DNA of 64,000 bases from Xenoacremonium recifei (taxonomy: Eukaryota > Ascomycota > Sordariomycetes > Hypocreales > Nectriaceae): the NCBI GenBank assembly GCA_012184525.1, contig WOFQ01000088.1, forward strand, positions 1 to 64,000. Reading direction: 5' to 3'. Position numbers and translations under genes: made by a program. Below, one piece after another: positions 11,863-22,892 of the stretch. The first letter of the stretch is position 1, and each line of letters opens with the position of its first letter. The notes beneath the pieces were generated by a model, which worked only from the letters and a program-made list of their open reading frames with translations, made no database searches and was not told the DNA's origin.

Positions 11863-13014
11863 TCAGTTATGGCTGCGAAGATAAAGGTCCGTAGCCTTAG
11901 ACATAAAAGTCATCGCGTGATCGGCTGCCTCTTCTGCCTCGGCAGCAAACCCGATTCTGGACCCTAGAAGCAGTATATCGTGAGGACACCCTTCAGACAC
12001 ATCCAAGTGAACCAGCCAGCCGTGTTCCCTGTAACGTGTACAGAACTTCTGTATATCGTGATAAAGGATTTCACCTCCTCCAGCATGAACGAATACAGGA
12101 ATTTCCGAGTCTAGCTCGAAGGGGTGACGCAAAGGTGATAAATAGGGTCCTGCTGGATCGATTGAGCCACGAGCTGAGATAGCCAAGGCCCCCCATCGCC
12201 CAAACTCCTTGTTCAGATAGTCCGTTCGGTAATTGGGCGAAAGTAACATGTCTTGGTCTAGAGCAGCACTCACATCCACCCATGGAGACCATAGCGTAAC
12301 AGCCCTTGGGAAAGGGATCTCGGCAAGCTGTCTATGTTCCTGAATGTAACGCAGCAGGCCGAGGGCAATATTTGCTCCCGCCGAGTCACCGGACAAAATA
12401 ATCTGGCTGGGGGGAATGCCTTTAGTCCTGATCAAACACAAATATGCTGTTAGAGCGTCTTGCAACGGGGCAGGAAAATGGTCATCCTTGTTGCTTGAGA
12501 GGCGATATTGCGGGGTGCAGACGTGAGTACAGCCCGTTTTCTGTATAAGAGTACGAGCAAGGAACCCAGTATCTTCGTCGCGGCCGTTCCCAATAACAAA
12601 AGCGCCTCCATGAAAGTGCAAAGCTACAGTCATATGAGGTTGTACCAGAATAGCGGCTGGGGGACGCGACGGAGTCCAAGTCATCCCTAGCTCCGCGGGC
12701 TGAACGATGTTATCCAGCAAAACCCCTCTATACAGCTCTCGGAATGTGGGTTTGATGATTTCGAATCGGTTCTTCTGTCTTCCCTGACGGAGGTGAAGTC
12801 GGTCTCCAGATTTTGTAAGAGACCAATGAAGGAGCAACAGCCTGACTAGGCGCGTGCGGACTGCCTGGTCTAGAGACCATTGTGGTGACTGCCGCGCCCA
12901 AGGTAAAATGTAGCGTATGCTGTCAAATAGGAAATGGGCCAAAAGCCATGGTGTGTACAGAAAGACATATGAATAGACGAAAAATGTTTTAAGAGGATGA
13001 GTCGAATTCATCAT
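11863..13014 (-). CDS. Alpha/beta-hydrolase, hormone-sensitive-lipase-like esterase
   Basis: A single exon encodes 383 residues. Residues 10-38 form a hydrophobic stretch that probably anchors it to the ER membrane. HGGAF at 135-139 is the oxyanion-hole motif, and GDSAG at 209-213 places the nucleophile at Ser211. A late CPHDI supplies the likely catalytic His, and an Asp precedes it in the VFVHAGG-EILYHD region. This is the alpha/beta-hydrolase fold-3 (HSL) group, including fungal sterol-acetate and acyl-ester hydrolases. In this cluster it may remove an acetyl or other ester, or open a lactone made by the neighbouring Baeyer-Villiger enzyme; that is inference. It is transcribed in the same direction as its two neighbours. 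Confidence 0.85.
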   Translation of the reverse strand: MMNSTHPLKTFFVYSYVFLYTPWLLAHFLFDSIRYILPWARQSPQWSLDQAVRTRLVRLLLLHWSLTKSGDRLHLRQGRQKNRFEIIKPTFRELYRGVLLDNIVQPAELGMTWTPSRPPAAILVQPHMTVALHFHGGAFVIGNGRDEDTGFLARTLIQKTGCTHVCTPQYRLSSNKDDHFPAPLQDALTAYLCLIRTKGIPPSQIILSGDSAGANIALGLLRYIQEHRQLAEIPFPRAVTLWSPWVDVSAALDQDMLLSPNYRTDYLNKEFGRWGALAISARGSIDPAGPYLSPLRHPFELDSEIPVFVHAGGGEILYHDIQKFCTRYREHGWLVHLDVSEGCPHDILLLGSRIGFAAEAEEAADHAMTFMSKATDLYLRSHN

Positions 13015-13431
13015 GAGTGCGATATTCTTGTGTTTCTGGTTGAGGTGCTTTGTCTTGAAATGTTTGAACCGCAGGGGATAGTGTCAGAAAGAAGTGGGCG
13101 GTCAAGTCAAATGGGGAGGGATTGCTTCTTATATAACCTCCAGCGCAGGCATGATTTGAGCTTAGGCCCTTAGTCGAAGTTAGAGATAGTAGAATTAGTT
13201 CCCTGAGGACATTAGATACGGAGCGTTTAATGAATTAAAACCGAGGAAGCGTATTATATAATCCTCATGAAGTCTTCCCCAGATGTCATTTCTTTCCACT
13301 GGATTGCCTGAAGTAAAAACTCTGCATTGCGCTCTCAAAGACTAAGATAACTCGATAGTTGCCTAGTAGAACGAGATTCCTTTGTAATTTGTAGATATAG
13401 GAACAACCCCACTTGTTCTAAGATTAAATTT
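13015..13431. promoter_or_regulatory. Promoter region of the alpha/beta-hydrolase
   Basis: This 417-bp region lies between the SDR stop and the hydrolase ATG. It holds AT-rich DNA and no gene. The SDR terminator must lie at its right end. Confidence 0.5.
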
Positions 13432-14514
13432 TTACCTCTGTCCCGCTGTCCTTCCAATAGTATCACGCAGAAGCTCTTGAAGCCAAGTTGGCCAGCCTCT
13501 AATACTAGAAATACCTGAAGCCGAGCTTGGAATAATGAGCTGGCCACCGCGCCTACTCTTTATTTGAGCAACAACCTCGCTTGCAATTTTAGCAGGTGTC
13601 AGTAGCCGAACACCGGAGCCTTCTAGACGATCCACAAAGTTCTCAATGAGGGGAGTCCTGACAAAATTGGGATGAACGACAGTCGTCAAGACGTTCGGAG
13701 ACTTGTATATGTGCTTTAGCTCACTTGCTAAGGATTCGTGAAAAGATAGAGCTCCAGCTTTTGTCGCCGAGTAGTCAGCTGCAGTAGCGAGTGCGACAAA
13801 TGACGCGATGCTTGCAACTGTGACCACATGGCCCTTATTTAACTGAATCATACGTGGCAGAAACTGCTGCGTGGTGAACCATAGCGACATAAGATTAACG
13901 CCCAATATTCTGCGTAGAAAAGATTCAGGCATCTTCAGAATTGGTGTCGGTTTGGTGATGCCGGCGTTATTGATGAGGATGGACGGGTGCCCGAGTTCTC
14001 GGCGAAGAGCATCTGCGGCTTCTGCTACAGACTCTGAGGACGTGACATCGCAACGGTAAAAGGAAACCCGACAGTCTGCTTGTAGCTCTTTTGGAAGGCC
14101 TTGGATATCGAACACGGCCACGCGGACACCGAGACTGGCGAGCTCCTGGACGATGCATTTGCCGATTCCACTAGAGCCACCAGTAACCACAGCAATCTCA
14201 TTTGGCCAGTCCCAGCCTCGACTAGATCGAAGGCGCCAGGAATTATGTGCCATATTATTTAGTGTCAGATTAATGGACCTGAGAGTGCCCCATGCAACTA
14301 GAATCTGCAGAATAATTCTGGCCTTTGTAAATTTTACTGAAGACGCCGTAAGCTGACCTGGAAATACGCCGACAATAGAAGCAACAGCGTCGTGCACGGC
14401 ATCGGGTGTATATGTTACTGCCAGCAGCAGCGGAGCTGATAAGAGAGGAGACAAGCCAGCTTGTACGATTCGTGAAACGCACTGAATTATAGGTGAATAG
14501 AGTAGGGAAGACAT
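13432..14514 (-). CDS. Membrane-anchored short-chain dehydrogenase/reductase
   Basis: A single exon encodes 360 residues. The first 110 residues contain hydrophobic segments that probably anchor the enzyme to a membrane. A classical Rossmann SDR follows: TGGSSGIG (111-118), NNAG (182-185), a catalytic Ser near 235, and YSATK with Tyr248 and Lys252. It is catalytically complete. The N-terminal extension and the NNAGITKPTP context resemble the retinol dehydrogenase 10/16C group, which acts on lipophilic alcohols and ketones with NAD(P). In the cluster it would oxidise or reduce a terpene- or polyketide-like intermediate. It is divergent from the Zn2Cys6 regulator, sharing about 525 bp of upstream DNA. 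Confidence 0.9.
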   Translation of the reverse strand: MSSLLYSPIIQCVSRIVQAGLSPLLSAPLLLAVTYTPDAVHDAVASIVGVFPGQLTASSVKFTKARIILQILVAWGTLRSINLTLNNMAHNSWRLRSSRGWDWPNEIAVVTGGSSGIGKCIVQELASLGVRVAVFDIQGLPKELQADCRVSFYRCDVTSSESVAEAADALRRELGHPSILINNAGITKPTPILKMPESFLRRILGVNLMSLWFTTQQFLPRMIQLNKGHVVTVASIASFVALATAADYSATKAGALSFHESLASELKHIYKSPNVLTTVVHPNFVRTPLIENFVDRLEGSGVRLLTPAKIASEVVAQIKSRRGGQLIIPSSASGISSIRGWPTWLQELLRDTIGRTAGQR

Positions 14515-15039
14515 AGCTCCTTAGGATTAATGACAAAGAACAAATTTCTGACTCTGTGATACGTTTATGATACGTTTATATTCTCACCTCTTCAAGATGG
14601 TGATGGACGTCGATTATATGAGTTTTACTGCCATTGGCAGAACTGCTACTATTTCTGTGGTTCTACTTATTATTCTTTTAACAATAACAAGCTGTAAAAC
14701 TTGATGCGGTTACTGGGCCGAGGCTCGAGTTAAAGAGAGTGCCAAGGTCGCAAGCTAAACCAGATCAAGCTCACCCGATGATCTTTCTTTTTCTGGTCTA
14801 CGGAGTACTACTCGCCCTGTTGCTGAGTTTGATCGCTCCAACTCTGCGGGGTTCGGCAACCATGCCGTGCATTCTATCAGCATGTGATCTACGGAGTACC
14901 TTGCTCCTTAAGCACGCACGACAAATTACCCCATCTCTCTCCTTCACTTCCCCGTCATCTGCAATTCCAGCCGCCCCCAAACCGCGACATTAGAGTCTCT
15001 AGGCATTACTCTAGTTAAGCAAGATCCACTTATCCTCCA
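14515..15039. promoter_or_regulatory. Divergent promoter between the SDR and the Zn2Cys6 regulator
   Basis: This 525-bp region separates divergent starts at 14514 (minus) and 15040 (plus). It holds two exact copies of TACGGAGTA (14799-14807 and 14890-14898), a motif repeated elsewhere in the window in either orientation. CGG half-sites of the type bound by Zn2Cys6 proteins are present. Autoregulation and joint control of both genes is plausible but not shown. Confidence 0.5.
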
Positions 15040-16893
15040 ATGGTCTTCCCAGGGCGCTTCAGCACAGGTTGCTTGCGCTGTCGTCAACGCAAAGTTAAGG
15101 TGCGGGATTTAAAACTCTTATCACTTCAAACCATTCTAGCGGCTGATCAGGTACTGATACTCCATCTCTTTGCAAGTGCGACGAGGCCAAGCCCACTTGT
15201 CGACGATGCTATACATATGGCAAACCATGTCTGGGTTATACTGATCAATTTCACTTCCGACACTCGGAAAGGAAGAAGACAGGAGGCAGTCCGTCAAATA
15301 CAGCAAGTCCTTCGATATCAGAAAGCAAGCAAATAAATACCTCTCTGGAACAAGACAAATGTCCAGCATATCCCGAGGCAGTGACCATGATTCGGTCGCC
15401 GAAACCATCACGAGATAACTTATCGCTCTGTTACTTTCTGCGCCGCTTTGTGTCGCCTAATGATAGCGATGGCTTCCCTGGCCACTTCACCTTCCTGCCC
15501 GAGCTGTATGACCACTACAACCATGGTTTGCTTGAAAAGGCTACCCTCAGCGTATCTCAGCTGGCGGCGTTTAACCAATTTGGAGGCGAGGAACTCCGAA
15601 CACAATCCCTGAGGAATCATGTCAGCGTGATTCGGGACTTACAAAAGATTTTCCAACACAACGACCAATTAATCGACGATAAAGTGATTGCGACAATCTT
15701 GCTGCTTTGCACCTATAAGGTTGGATCGCTTACTGTACCAATGCTTTGGGAAAGCAGGCAGCTAACCCTGAGCCAGGATATCAGTGGTGAGGGCTTAGAG
15801 GGACCTAATGAACATGCTCCGGGCCTTTTTTACCTCTTGGAAAGACGGGGACCGGAGCAAATTTTAACGAAAAGGGGAGCTGAACTCTTTTTCCTCGCTC
15901 TCTTGCGTCTGGTAGGTAATATTGCGGCATCAATGTGGCCGTAGGTTAACCTCGTGTGCTGACTTTCAACTTTCGCAGCAAATATACTCATTTTTGCAAG
16001 AGGACGATGCTTATACTGATCCTGGTGCAATAGCCTCAGTTATGAGTATATTTGATCCCCTTCTCCGTGCTATGTCCATGATGTCGAAAACCCTATCGCT
16101 ACGCCATCGACTGTCACAATACCTGCAGATTCAGATACAACAACAGCAAGTTCCTAGCACCTTCTCATCTTCCCACAACTACAAGGAGCTGCAAAATGCG
16201 CAGCTTGCGATACAAGAGGGTTTCAAGATGCTCGATGATTTCGATATCTGGGATCAAGAAGCCGCGTCTTATTGGCAAACTACCTTTGAAGGCCGTGGTG
16301 TGCCAACAGGCCTTGGTCAAATGGGGAACAGCAATACGAATTACGATGCTGAAACGGCATGCATCATCATCTTGATTCGGTCAGCACGTCTCATCTTGCT
16401 GCTAACGATGCTGCTGTACCATAGCATGCTCCAGCAAGTCAAGAATGCAGAAGAATACAGCTTCAGTTCTCTTTGGGCCGAGTGTGTTCCAGTCCTGGAA
16501 TCAGACGTGAGGAAAGCTATCGAGGACATGCTGGCAGGTGTGCCGTACGCTCTCGGCGATATTGACTTGGGTGGGATGCCTGCCACAATGGCGCATGATG
16601 GGGCCGCTGGCATCATCATCGTACACTCAATTCGGCTCGTTTCCCACTGCGTATATGCAACGCCAGCCCAGCTCGAAAGGGCTGATATCATATTGAAGAG
16701 GATGAACTCTGCGATAGGAATTAGGTCGGCGGTGGGATGGGCTGAAGGACAGAGTCGTCCGTTGTGTTTTGGTCGAGAACAAGGCCTGCTTTGTCCGCTT
16801 GAAGCTGTCCCCGGCTCAACGCACTACAACATTGCGGGGAGCGTTTCAAAAAGCTTTGAGCACGCCAACGGCATAGAAATGCTTCTATTCTGA
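15040..16893 (+). CDS. Zn2Cys6 transcription factor, likely cluster regulator
   Basis: Three exons (15040-15099, 15177-15911, 15979-16893) encode 569 residues. The first intron splits the zinc cluster after TGCLRCRQRKVK; exon 2 continues CDEAKPTCRRC and GKPC. That gives the full CxxC-x6-C-x5-CxxC-x6-C Zn2Cys6 (Gal4-type) domain, preceded by only ten residues. A Ser/Thr-rich linker follows. The remainder resembles the fungal-specific regulatory domain of the DUF3468 (Fungal_trans_2) class, with acidic and Leu-rich helices. The second junction joins LLRL to QIYSFLQEDD in frame. Its position between the SDR and the membrane protein suggests it is the pathway-specific activator of the 9.6-20.8 kb group. 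Confidence 0.85.
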
Positions 16894-17000
16894 GTACTTC
16901 CTCTACTATAAAGACATTTTTGTTCTTCCACTAAGACCCTTCGCCGATCTATCTTTCCAAATGTTGTTATTTCGTGTACGAAATTCATGCAATTGCTAAT

Positions 17001-18256
17001 TCACTCCTCTTTCTGGTGTAAGGCAATAACCTCCGCAGCATCCAGCACCATTTCGTCTCGCCACCAAAGAAGCATAAGCGACGGGAGGATGGGACCACCT
17101 ATCAATGTCCACATTACTATCTTCAGAGAGAGGGTCGAAGGATGAGGAGCACCCGGCAGTCTTCCTAGTTCATAGATGGACCAGATAAGCATTGAAGCAC
17201 ATGTGCAGTAGACATCCCATCGCAAGAACGACACCACAATTTTCCTCGAGTCCGTAGCTGACAGAGGTGGATCGAAGATTGCTAGAGTAGGAGGGCTTGT
17301 CAGTGACGTAGGCCAGAAGATATGTTCCGCAGATATTTTGGGGATCCGTTGAGTGAAGCCTGAGACCACAACAGCCCCCATTATGCCAAGGTGTACACCC
17401 GTAGCAAGACTTGCCATGAACTTGTTTGATTGACTCAAGGCCTTTCTATAGTCCCGTAGTTTTACATGAGCTGTCTTTTCAATCAAATTGTGTCTCGAGA
17501 GGCGTTGAGCGAGTATTAATATTGCTGAGTGATACAGAGGAAAGGGTTGCCAGAGGGCGATGACAAGGAACTTTGCATCCCCCGAGAGAACGTCAACTAG
17601 CGGGAGGCAAAGCCCAATGGTTGGCAGAAGGTAGGCTATGACCATACTAACTGGTAGTTGAATTAAGTCGTATGGGTCGGCAAGGAGAGATATTGGTGAT
17701 GGGGATGAAGACGAAGTCAACAGTTGAAGTGCCAAATAAATTGGTGCAATGATTGTAATTGTAACGGCTTGAAAAATCATGCCAATTGTTCCCGTCCTAT
17801 TTTGTCAGTTTCCTCTCATAGTTGACCCAATTCTGATACTCACCAGCTCAGGACTGTACCCCGATTTCGTTTTCTCAAACCTTCAAGAGCAATTATGTAC
17901 CATGCGCCTCCAAACTGAGTGGCTAAGTGCACAAAAACTAGCAAGGCTTCGACATCCGTACCTTCAGCATCGGGGTCAGTCCTCAAACCCTGGGAGAAGA
18001 ATTCCAAGAGGACATCGATAAGAGAGTCAACTAAGTCGTGTCCCGTGATGCTCTTTGAAACGGAGTCTGACATGTCCAGAACGCAAGGTCGTGCTGGAGA
18101 GGAGGAGGTTTTGGCAGTACAAGTTCGCAGAGCATCGAAGAATCCATGATGGTATGAGGTAAACATGCTAGCATAGCCACCTAGGAGAGCACAGGCTAGA
18201 ATGCAAAGACTGATCGCGATTCTCGAAGACATTAAGATTGCGCGTGGAAGCTTCAA
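17001..18256 (-). CDS. Polytopic membrane protein, candidate membrane-bound terpene cyclase
   Basis: Two exons (18256-17844 and 17796-17001) encode 402 residues. Seven or so hydrophobic segments are visible: one at the N-terminus (ISLCILACALLGG), one around FGGAWYIIALEG, then several after the intron (TITIIAPIYLALQLL and others). An FGGAWY..EGLRKRNRG block is the most distinctive part. The architecture and that block remind me of the fungal MacJ/AscI-type integral-membrane terpene cyclases, which are larger than the 7-TM PaxB/AndB type. I cannot confirm this without a search. A sensor or other tailoring membrane protein is possible. It sits between the regulator and the P450 and diverges from the P450, which fits a role in the same pathway. 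The exon junction uses a 47-bp GT-AG intron. Confidence 0.6.
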
Positions 18257-19020
18257 AAGGTTACGCGATTGATTTCGAAAATATAAGGCAATAAGCTAGC
18301 ATAGAATGTAACATGACTTGCTTTTGTATTATCTCTCTCCTTCGCATAGAACTGCACTATTGCTCTCGAGATTATCGAATGTGCACAGATATAGAATAAA
18401 TATTCCGGTAATTCCGAGTCTTCAGAGGGTTGTCGAAGCCCTTCTGGCCCTCCGTTATTTTCTTCTTGTCCAGGACTAGGTTGCGAAGCTTTGTCTTATG
18501 CTTGACATTTTCCTTGCGTTCCATCAGATGTGGAGCTTGATCCAAAGCAGAGTTGAGTGGTTCTCGAATTCTGTAAATTATGAAACAGTCATAGCCAAAC
18601 TAAGACGTCACTCGATCAGTATTCGCCTAGGCAACATGATGGCCTCGCATTCTAAACCAAACTAGGAACTCCCTCGCTACGAGCCTGAACTTACCCGCTC
18701 GCAAGACCGCCGATCGTCAATAAAACGTATCAGATACGCGAAGATAGCTAATTCAATTTTGCAAATTTACACGGCCTATCCTGCTAAGTTGGGGTAGCTT
18801 GTTAATTGGTTCCGTGTCCATTCTCTAGGGGCACATCCCTGATTCGCGTAAGGACTACACACTATACTGTTGGTCAGGACATCTTCACATGCATCATGTT
18901 CATGGTTTCGTATTCCAGAAAATTATATACTGGCAATCATCTCGAGCAGTTCGGACGTTTTGCTTTATCACATGGAAAACAATTCCTGTTACTGGTAACC
19001 GTCGTCACATTATACACAAT
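18257..19020. promoter_or_regulatory. Divergent promoter between the membrane protein and the P450
   Basis: This 764-bp region separates divergent starts at 18256 (minus) and 19021 (plus). No gene is seen. An in-frame upstream ATG at 18889 would add 44 residues to the P450, but those residues do not resemble a P450 anchor, so this is treated as non-coding leader. Confidence 0.5.
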
Positions 19021-20773
19021 ATGACTATTATGTCACGGGTCTTCAATTTTGCCAGCCTCACCTTTGTTGCGACAGGAGAGACGATTTTGGCCATCAAATT
19101 GTTCCCAAATTACTATGGCTTCCAAAGTCATCTACCAACTGTGGCCACTATCTTCTTTGCCAACTATGCTTTAGGCATTGTCTTTTGGACGCTTTTGTAC
19201 CCTGTCCTGTTCAGTCCACTCCGAAATATACCTGGTCCAAAGGTCTGTGATATTAATCTGAAAATGCCGGAACGTGGTCACATTTGATTGACTCAAAAGC
19301 TTCTGGCAGGCATATTTCAGCGCCGCTCATCGGGCTCTTATCGTCAAAGATAGACCTTCGGGAGACCTCTTCCTTGACATCGCAGAACAGTACCCAGGGC
19401 AAGATCTGATCACTCTCAATGTCCTCCGCAACCAGCTAGCCATAATGAACCCTCGACTGATGGCCGATCTTCTCGTCCACAGATGCTATGACTTTGCCAA
19501 ACCAACGAGAATCAGTTCTTTTTTGCGATACATCCTAGGCGATGGCCTCATCATCGTGGAGGGTGACCAACACAAATTTCTTCGGAAACATACAGCACCT
19601 GCCTTTCACTTTCGACAAATCAAGGAGCTATACCCTATGATATGGGGAAAGGGAGAGATCCTCGTACGAGCCTTGAACCAAGAGATCATCAGCACTGGAT
19701 CACCCGTCATTGAGCTCAACAGCTGGGCAAGCAAGGTAACACTTGACATAATCGGAATTGCTGGTTTAGGTCGAAATTTCGATACAGTAGGGAAGAAGAA
19801 AGACCCTCTGGCTACTATCTATGAAGAACTTCTCGAGCCTGACCGGGAGAAGCTCATCTTTTCTATGCTCTGTCTGACTCTTGGACGTCCTCTGGTTGCT
19901 TTGATCCCATGGAAAATGAATGTCCTCTTCAATCGCTTGACTGAGTCATTGAACGACATCTGCCAGCAAATGATTCAGGAAAAGAGGGATGCCATCAGTG
20001 AAAAGGAAGATGATCATTTTGACGTCCTATCCCTTCTCATGAAGTCAAATAACTTTTCAGATGAAGCTTTGAAGGATCAGCTTTTGACTTTTCTAGCAGC
20101 AGGGTATGTTAAAATATACATCTTAGCCATATCTTGCTAATGATTAAATAGACACGAGACAACCGCATCTGCGCTTACGTGGGCGTGTTACCTGCTCAGC
20201 AACCATGCAGAAATACAGGAAAAGCTCCGGGACGAAGTAAAACGAGGTTTACCCGACGATTTAAATGACAACACCGGCGTCAATCTTGGAAGCATCCTAG
20301 AGCAACTTCCGTACCTAAATGGCGTCATTAATGAGACTCTACGGCTGTATCCGACAGTACCACTGACCATGCGCCAAGCTCTCTGCGATACTCACATCGG
20401 TGATCAGTTTATTCCCAAGGGTACTGACATCATCGTTTCGATCTGGTACATCAATCGCTCTCCTGAAATATGGGGCTCGGATGCAGCGGTGTTTCAACCG
20501 GAGCGATGGATTACGGAAAATGGAAAACCAAACCAGAATGGAGGTGCGAAAAGCAACTACGAGTTCTTGACGTTTCTACATGGACCACGGAGTTGTATTG
20601 GGCAGAACTTTGCAAGGGCTGAGATGCGATGTCTTCTGGCCGGGATAGTTCGCGCTTTCTCCTGGACGCTCGCGATGGAAGATGCATTAGCAATGCCCAG
20701 AGGAGTCATTACCATCAAGCCAGAGAATGGTATGCTTCTCAGATTTTCCCCATTAGGTAGCGGCCCAGAATGA
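19021..20773 (+). CDS. Cytochrome P450 monooxygenase
   Basis: Three exons (19021-19242, 19310-20103, 20152-20773) encode 545 residues. An N-terminal membrane anchor precedes the proline hinge NIPGPK. The second intron interrupts the I-helix, which reads AAGHETTAS after splicing. NETLRLYP holds the ExxR motif, FQPERW is the PERF-like motif, and FLHGPRSCIG is the heme loop with the cysteine ligand. All hallmarks are intact, so it should be active as an ER-anchored monooxygenase using a P450 reductase. I chose the ATG at 19021; Met at 19030 is also possible. It closes the putative metabolite cluster. CYP family assignment needs a search. Confidence 0.93.
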
Positions 20774-21793
20774 GACTCTGAACAAACATACTTCAATATT
20801 TATATCTACACAATGGAACAAAAAAAAATATTCTCTGCAATTACTAATGCAAGTGCTGATACCGAAAAATGTGAATTATCAGTAGTATCGTTAACACGAT
20901 TACCCAGTAGAGTGAATCGGGTTTTATAGCAGCAAGGACCTTGGAGCTCGTCAGACGGCGCAACTTCTTTACAACTAATGCAAATTAGACATAATAAATT
21001 GGCCAGTTCCAAGCAGTCTCAAGGCTAAGCCTCTGAAGGAGATTCGCTGTTCAAAATAGGTATTCAGGTCAGAGGTTAGGGTTAATATTCAGATGTCAGT
21101 AATTAGGGTTCGAGTTAATTATAAGGCTTAAATTAGTGTTAAGGTCTGGGTTTATAATATATTTAAATATAATCCTATAGTAAAGGGAGGTATATTTTAC
21201 AGTAGTTGAGATCCTGGGCTTATATCCCTTTGCCTTTCCATTCAAACTATCACAAATATAACTGTTACTCCGGCTTCACTAAAAGTGACGGGAGATTGGG
21301 TCGAAATAAGGTTGCTTCTGCAGAGCGATCTGCATGCGAAGTCCAATTACTCGTATTTGCAAACTTCTCGACATATTGACCGCAATTCTCCTGCGACATA
21401 CTAGACCACCAGTTCGAGGAATAGATAGACACAGAGGATTTAATAAAATACCAGAAGAAATAGCTCCATACAGCTATATCGTCGTCCTAGAAGCGAATTG
21501 AATATGAAAATATCAAATGGCCACCTGGCTAGCTAGAGCTAGGAGCTACGTGCCACAGTCGCTGTACGGGATCAATCAGTCTTAATATAAGTGGGTGGGC
21601 AGAGGGTTAGGAGGGCTGATGCACAGCTGGACCTACGTTTCCATGAGTTGGCAAGCGGGGAGGCCGTGAACGCGGCTATCTGTACTTGCTCATGTGTCAC
21701 TCGAGCTTTCAGGACATCGGAAAATAAAACTCATAAAACTATATTGTTGACCTCTGAAGTAAAGTCCAGCCCCCTCTGGTGCTTATGTTCATA
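20774..21793. other. AT-rich intergenic region with repeat arm
   Basis: No gene is visible. It contains the P450 3' flank, then an AT-rich block that includes the left arm of a 160-bp inverted repeat (21057-21216, listed separately). The GGTTAGGGTTAA-like words there belong to that repeat. Confidence 0.5.
21057..21216 (+). repeat. Left arm of a 160-bp inverted repeat
   Basis: This 160-bp segment runs from TAGGTATTCAGGTCAGAGG to GGTTGAGATCCTG-like sequence and is matched in reverse orientation by 27691-27850. The arms are the same length and roughly 80-85% alike by eye. Many differences are A here against G in the other arm, that is C:G to T:A changes, as expected of repeat-induced point mutation. 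Confidence 0.8.
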
Positions 21794-22364
21794 CTAGATT
21801 CCCGGGATATCTTCTATTTCTGGATCCAGATCGAAGCCCGAGGTGCCCTCACATGCTGGCTCATCAAACCACTTATCTAAAGTCAAAAAATTAGTATATG
21901 CTACTGGGGTTTCTTTGTGTGTCTGTGCATTCTCGCTTACTGATGGTGTCCTTGATGTCGGAATGCTTAGCGAGGAGGGCCTCCCTGCTGAGGGTGTCGA
22001 AGTCGTGCCATAGCTCGGCCTCCTGGCATTCCCATTCGGCCTCCCGGCGCTTCGATTCGGCCTGCGCGCGCCGGTTTTCGGCCATAGGATCCAGCGTGTC
22101 GACAGTCTTTCCAGGGCGTTTTCCCGCCGTCTTCTTATCAGAACGCTTGCTAGCTGCAGCAGCAGCACGAGGAAAAGCTTGGCTCGTGGAGATGTTGCCT
22201 CGTTGCTTAGGTTGGCGGGGAATCGGAACATTCAAATCCTCCTCTGAAAGGGTTCGGCGCATTTTCTTGGGTAGTGCTCTGCTAGACGGAGCACCCGAGA
22301 GAGCAGAGGTGGAGGAGGAAGGGACATGGCCCGAGGCGTTGCGCTTGCGCGGGGAGACAGACAT
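21794..22364 (-). CDS. Small basic, Ala/Ser-rich hypothetical protein
   Basis: Two exons (22364-21941 and 21876-21794) encode 168 residues. The N-terminal half is basic and low-complexity (MSVSPRKRNASGHVPSSS; KKMRRTLSEEDL; SKRSDKKTAGKRPGK), with likely nuclear-localisation signals. A charged coiled-coil-like helix (ENRRAQAESKRREAEWE) follows, and the C-terminus is acidic (FDLDPEIEDIPGI). A second possible reading extends through the intron. I recognise no enzyme motif. Proteins of this look occur near repeats in Aspergillus genomes, and this one lies just inside an inverted-repeat arm, so it may be carried by a mobile or duplicated segment. Function unknown. Confidence 0.55.
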
Positions 22365-22892
22365 TCTCTTTGTCTTGCTGCTGGTGCGGTGTTTATCTGG
22401 AGTTTGGGAGGAGGGAGAGTTTGTGAAGTTGAGTCACGAGTGAGTGATGTGTGCTTTGTACCATCGCACCTTGATAGGCAAGTCTGATATCTAGCTGGCA
22501 CGTGCGCAATACCTGGAAGTGGCGCAAGCAGCAAACTTAATTTTTGGGTTGTATTGCAATACAAGCCACACATTTAATCCGTGGAAATGAATGGTACCAC
22601 CACACAGATCCAAAGGCCCGGAGACCAACTCTGGTGCCCCTGGGTAATGATGACCAAAGAAATCAAGACAAGAAATACCGCCAACATGAAGCGATGAAAG
22701 AGTGCAGTAATTAAATAATAAATAATTAATTAGGGTGATGATGAATATCTAAGACTCAAACATAAGATGGAGAAAGATTTCGTTCTGTATAGCAAAGCTG
22801 TTCCAAAAGTTCTGTGAGAAATGAGGCAGAGCCCTCATATGCGTCCGCATGCAACTCATTCTCCAATAAGATTGCGCTTCAAGACTCTTTTC
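22365..22892. other. Intergenic region
   Basis: No gene seen. It holds the promoter of the small hypothetical gene (right of 22364) and the 3' flank of the MFS transporter. Confidence 0.5.

Noticed and set aside
18889..19020. An upstream in-frame ATG for the P450
   Set aside because: The extra 44 residues do not resemble a P450 anchor; the hydrophobic anchor starts after the ATG at 19021.
9599..20773. A PKS, NRPS or soluble terpene synthase core gene in the metabolite group
   Set aside because: No ketosynthase, adenylation or DDxxD/NSE synthase motif was found, and no open frame there is long enough.
21066..21115. Telomeric repeat tract
   Set aside because: The TTAGGG-like words are isolated and belong to the 160-bp inverted repeat, not to a tandem array.
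21898..22443. A 181-codon plus-strand open frame
   Set aside because: It is antisense to the small hypothetical gene at 21794-22364, and its Ser/Arg-rich content mirrors that gene's Ala/Arg-rich coding.
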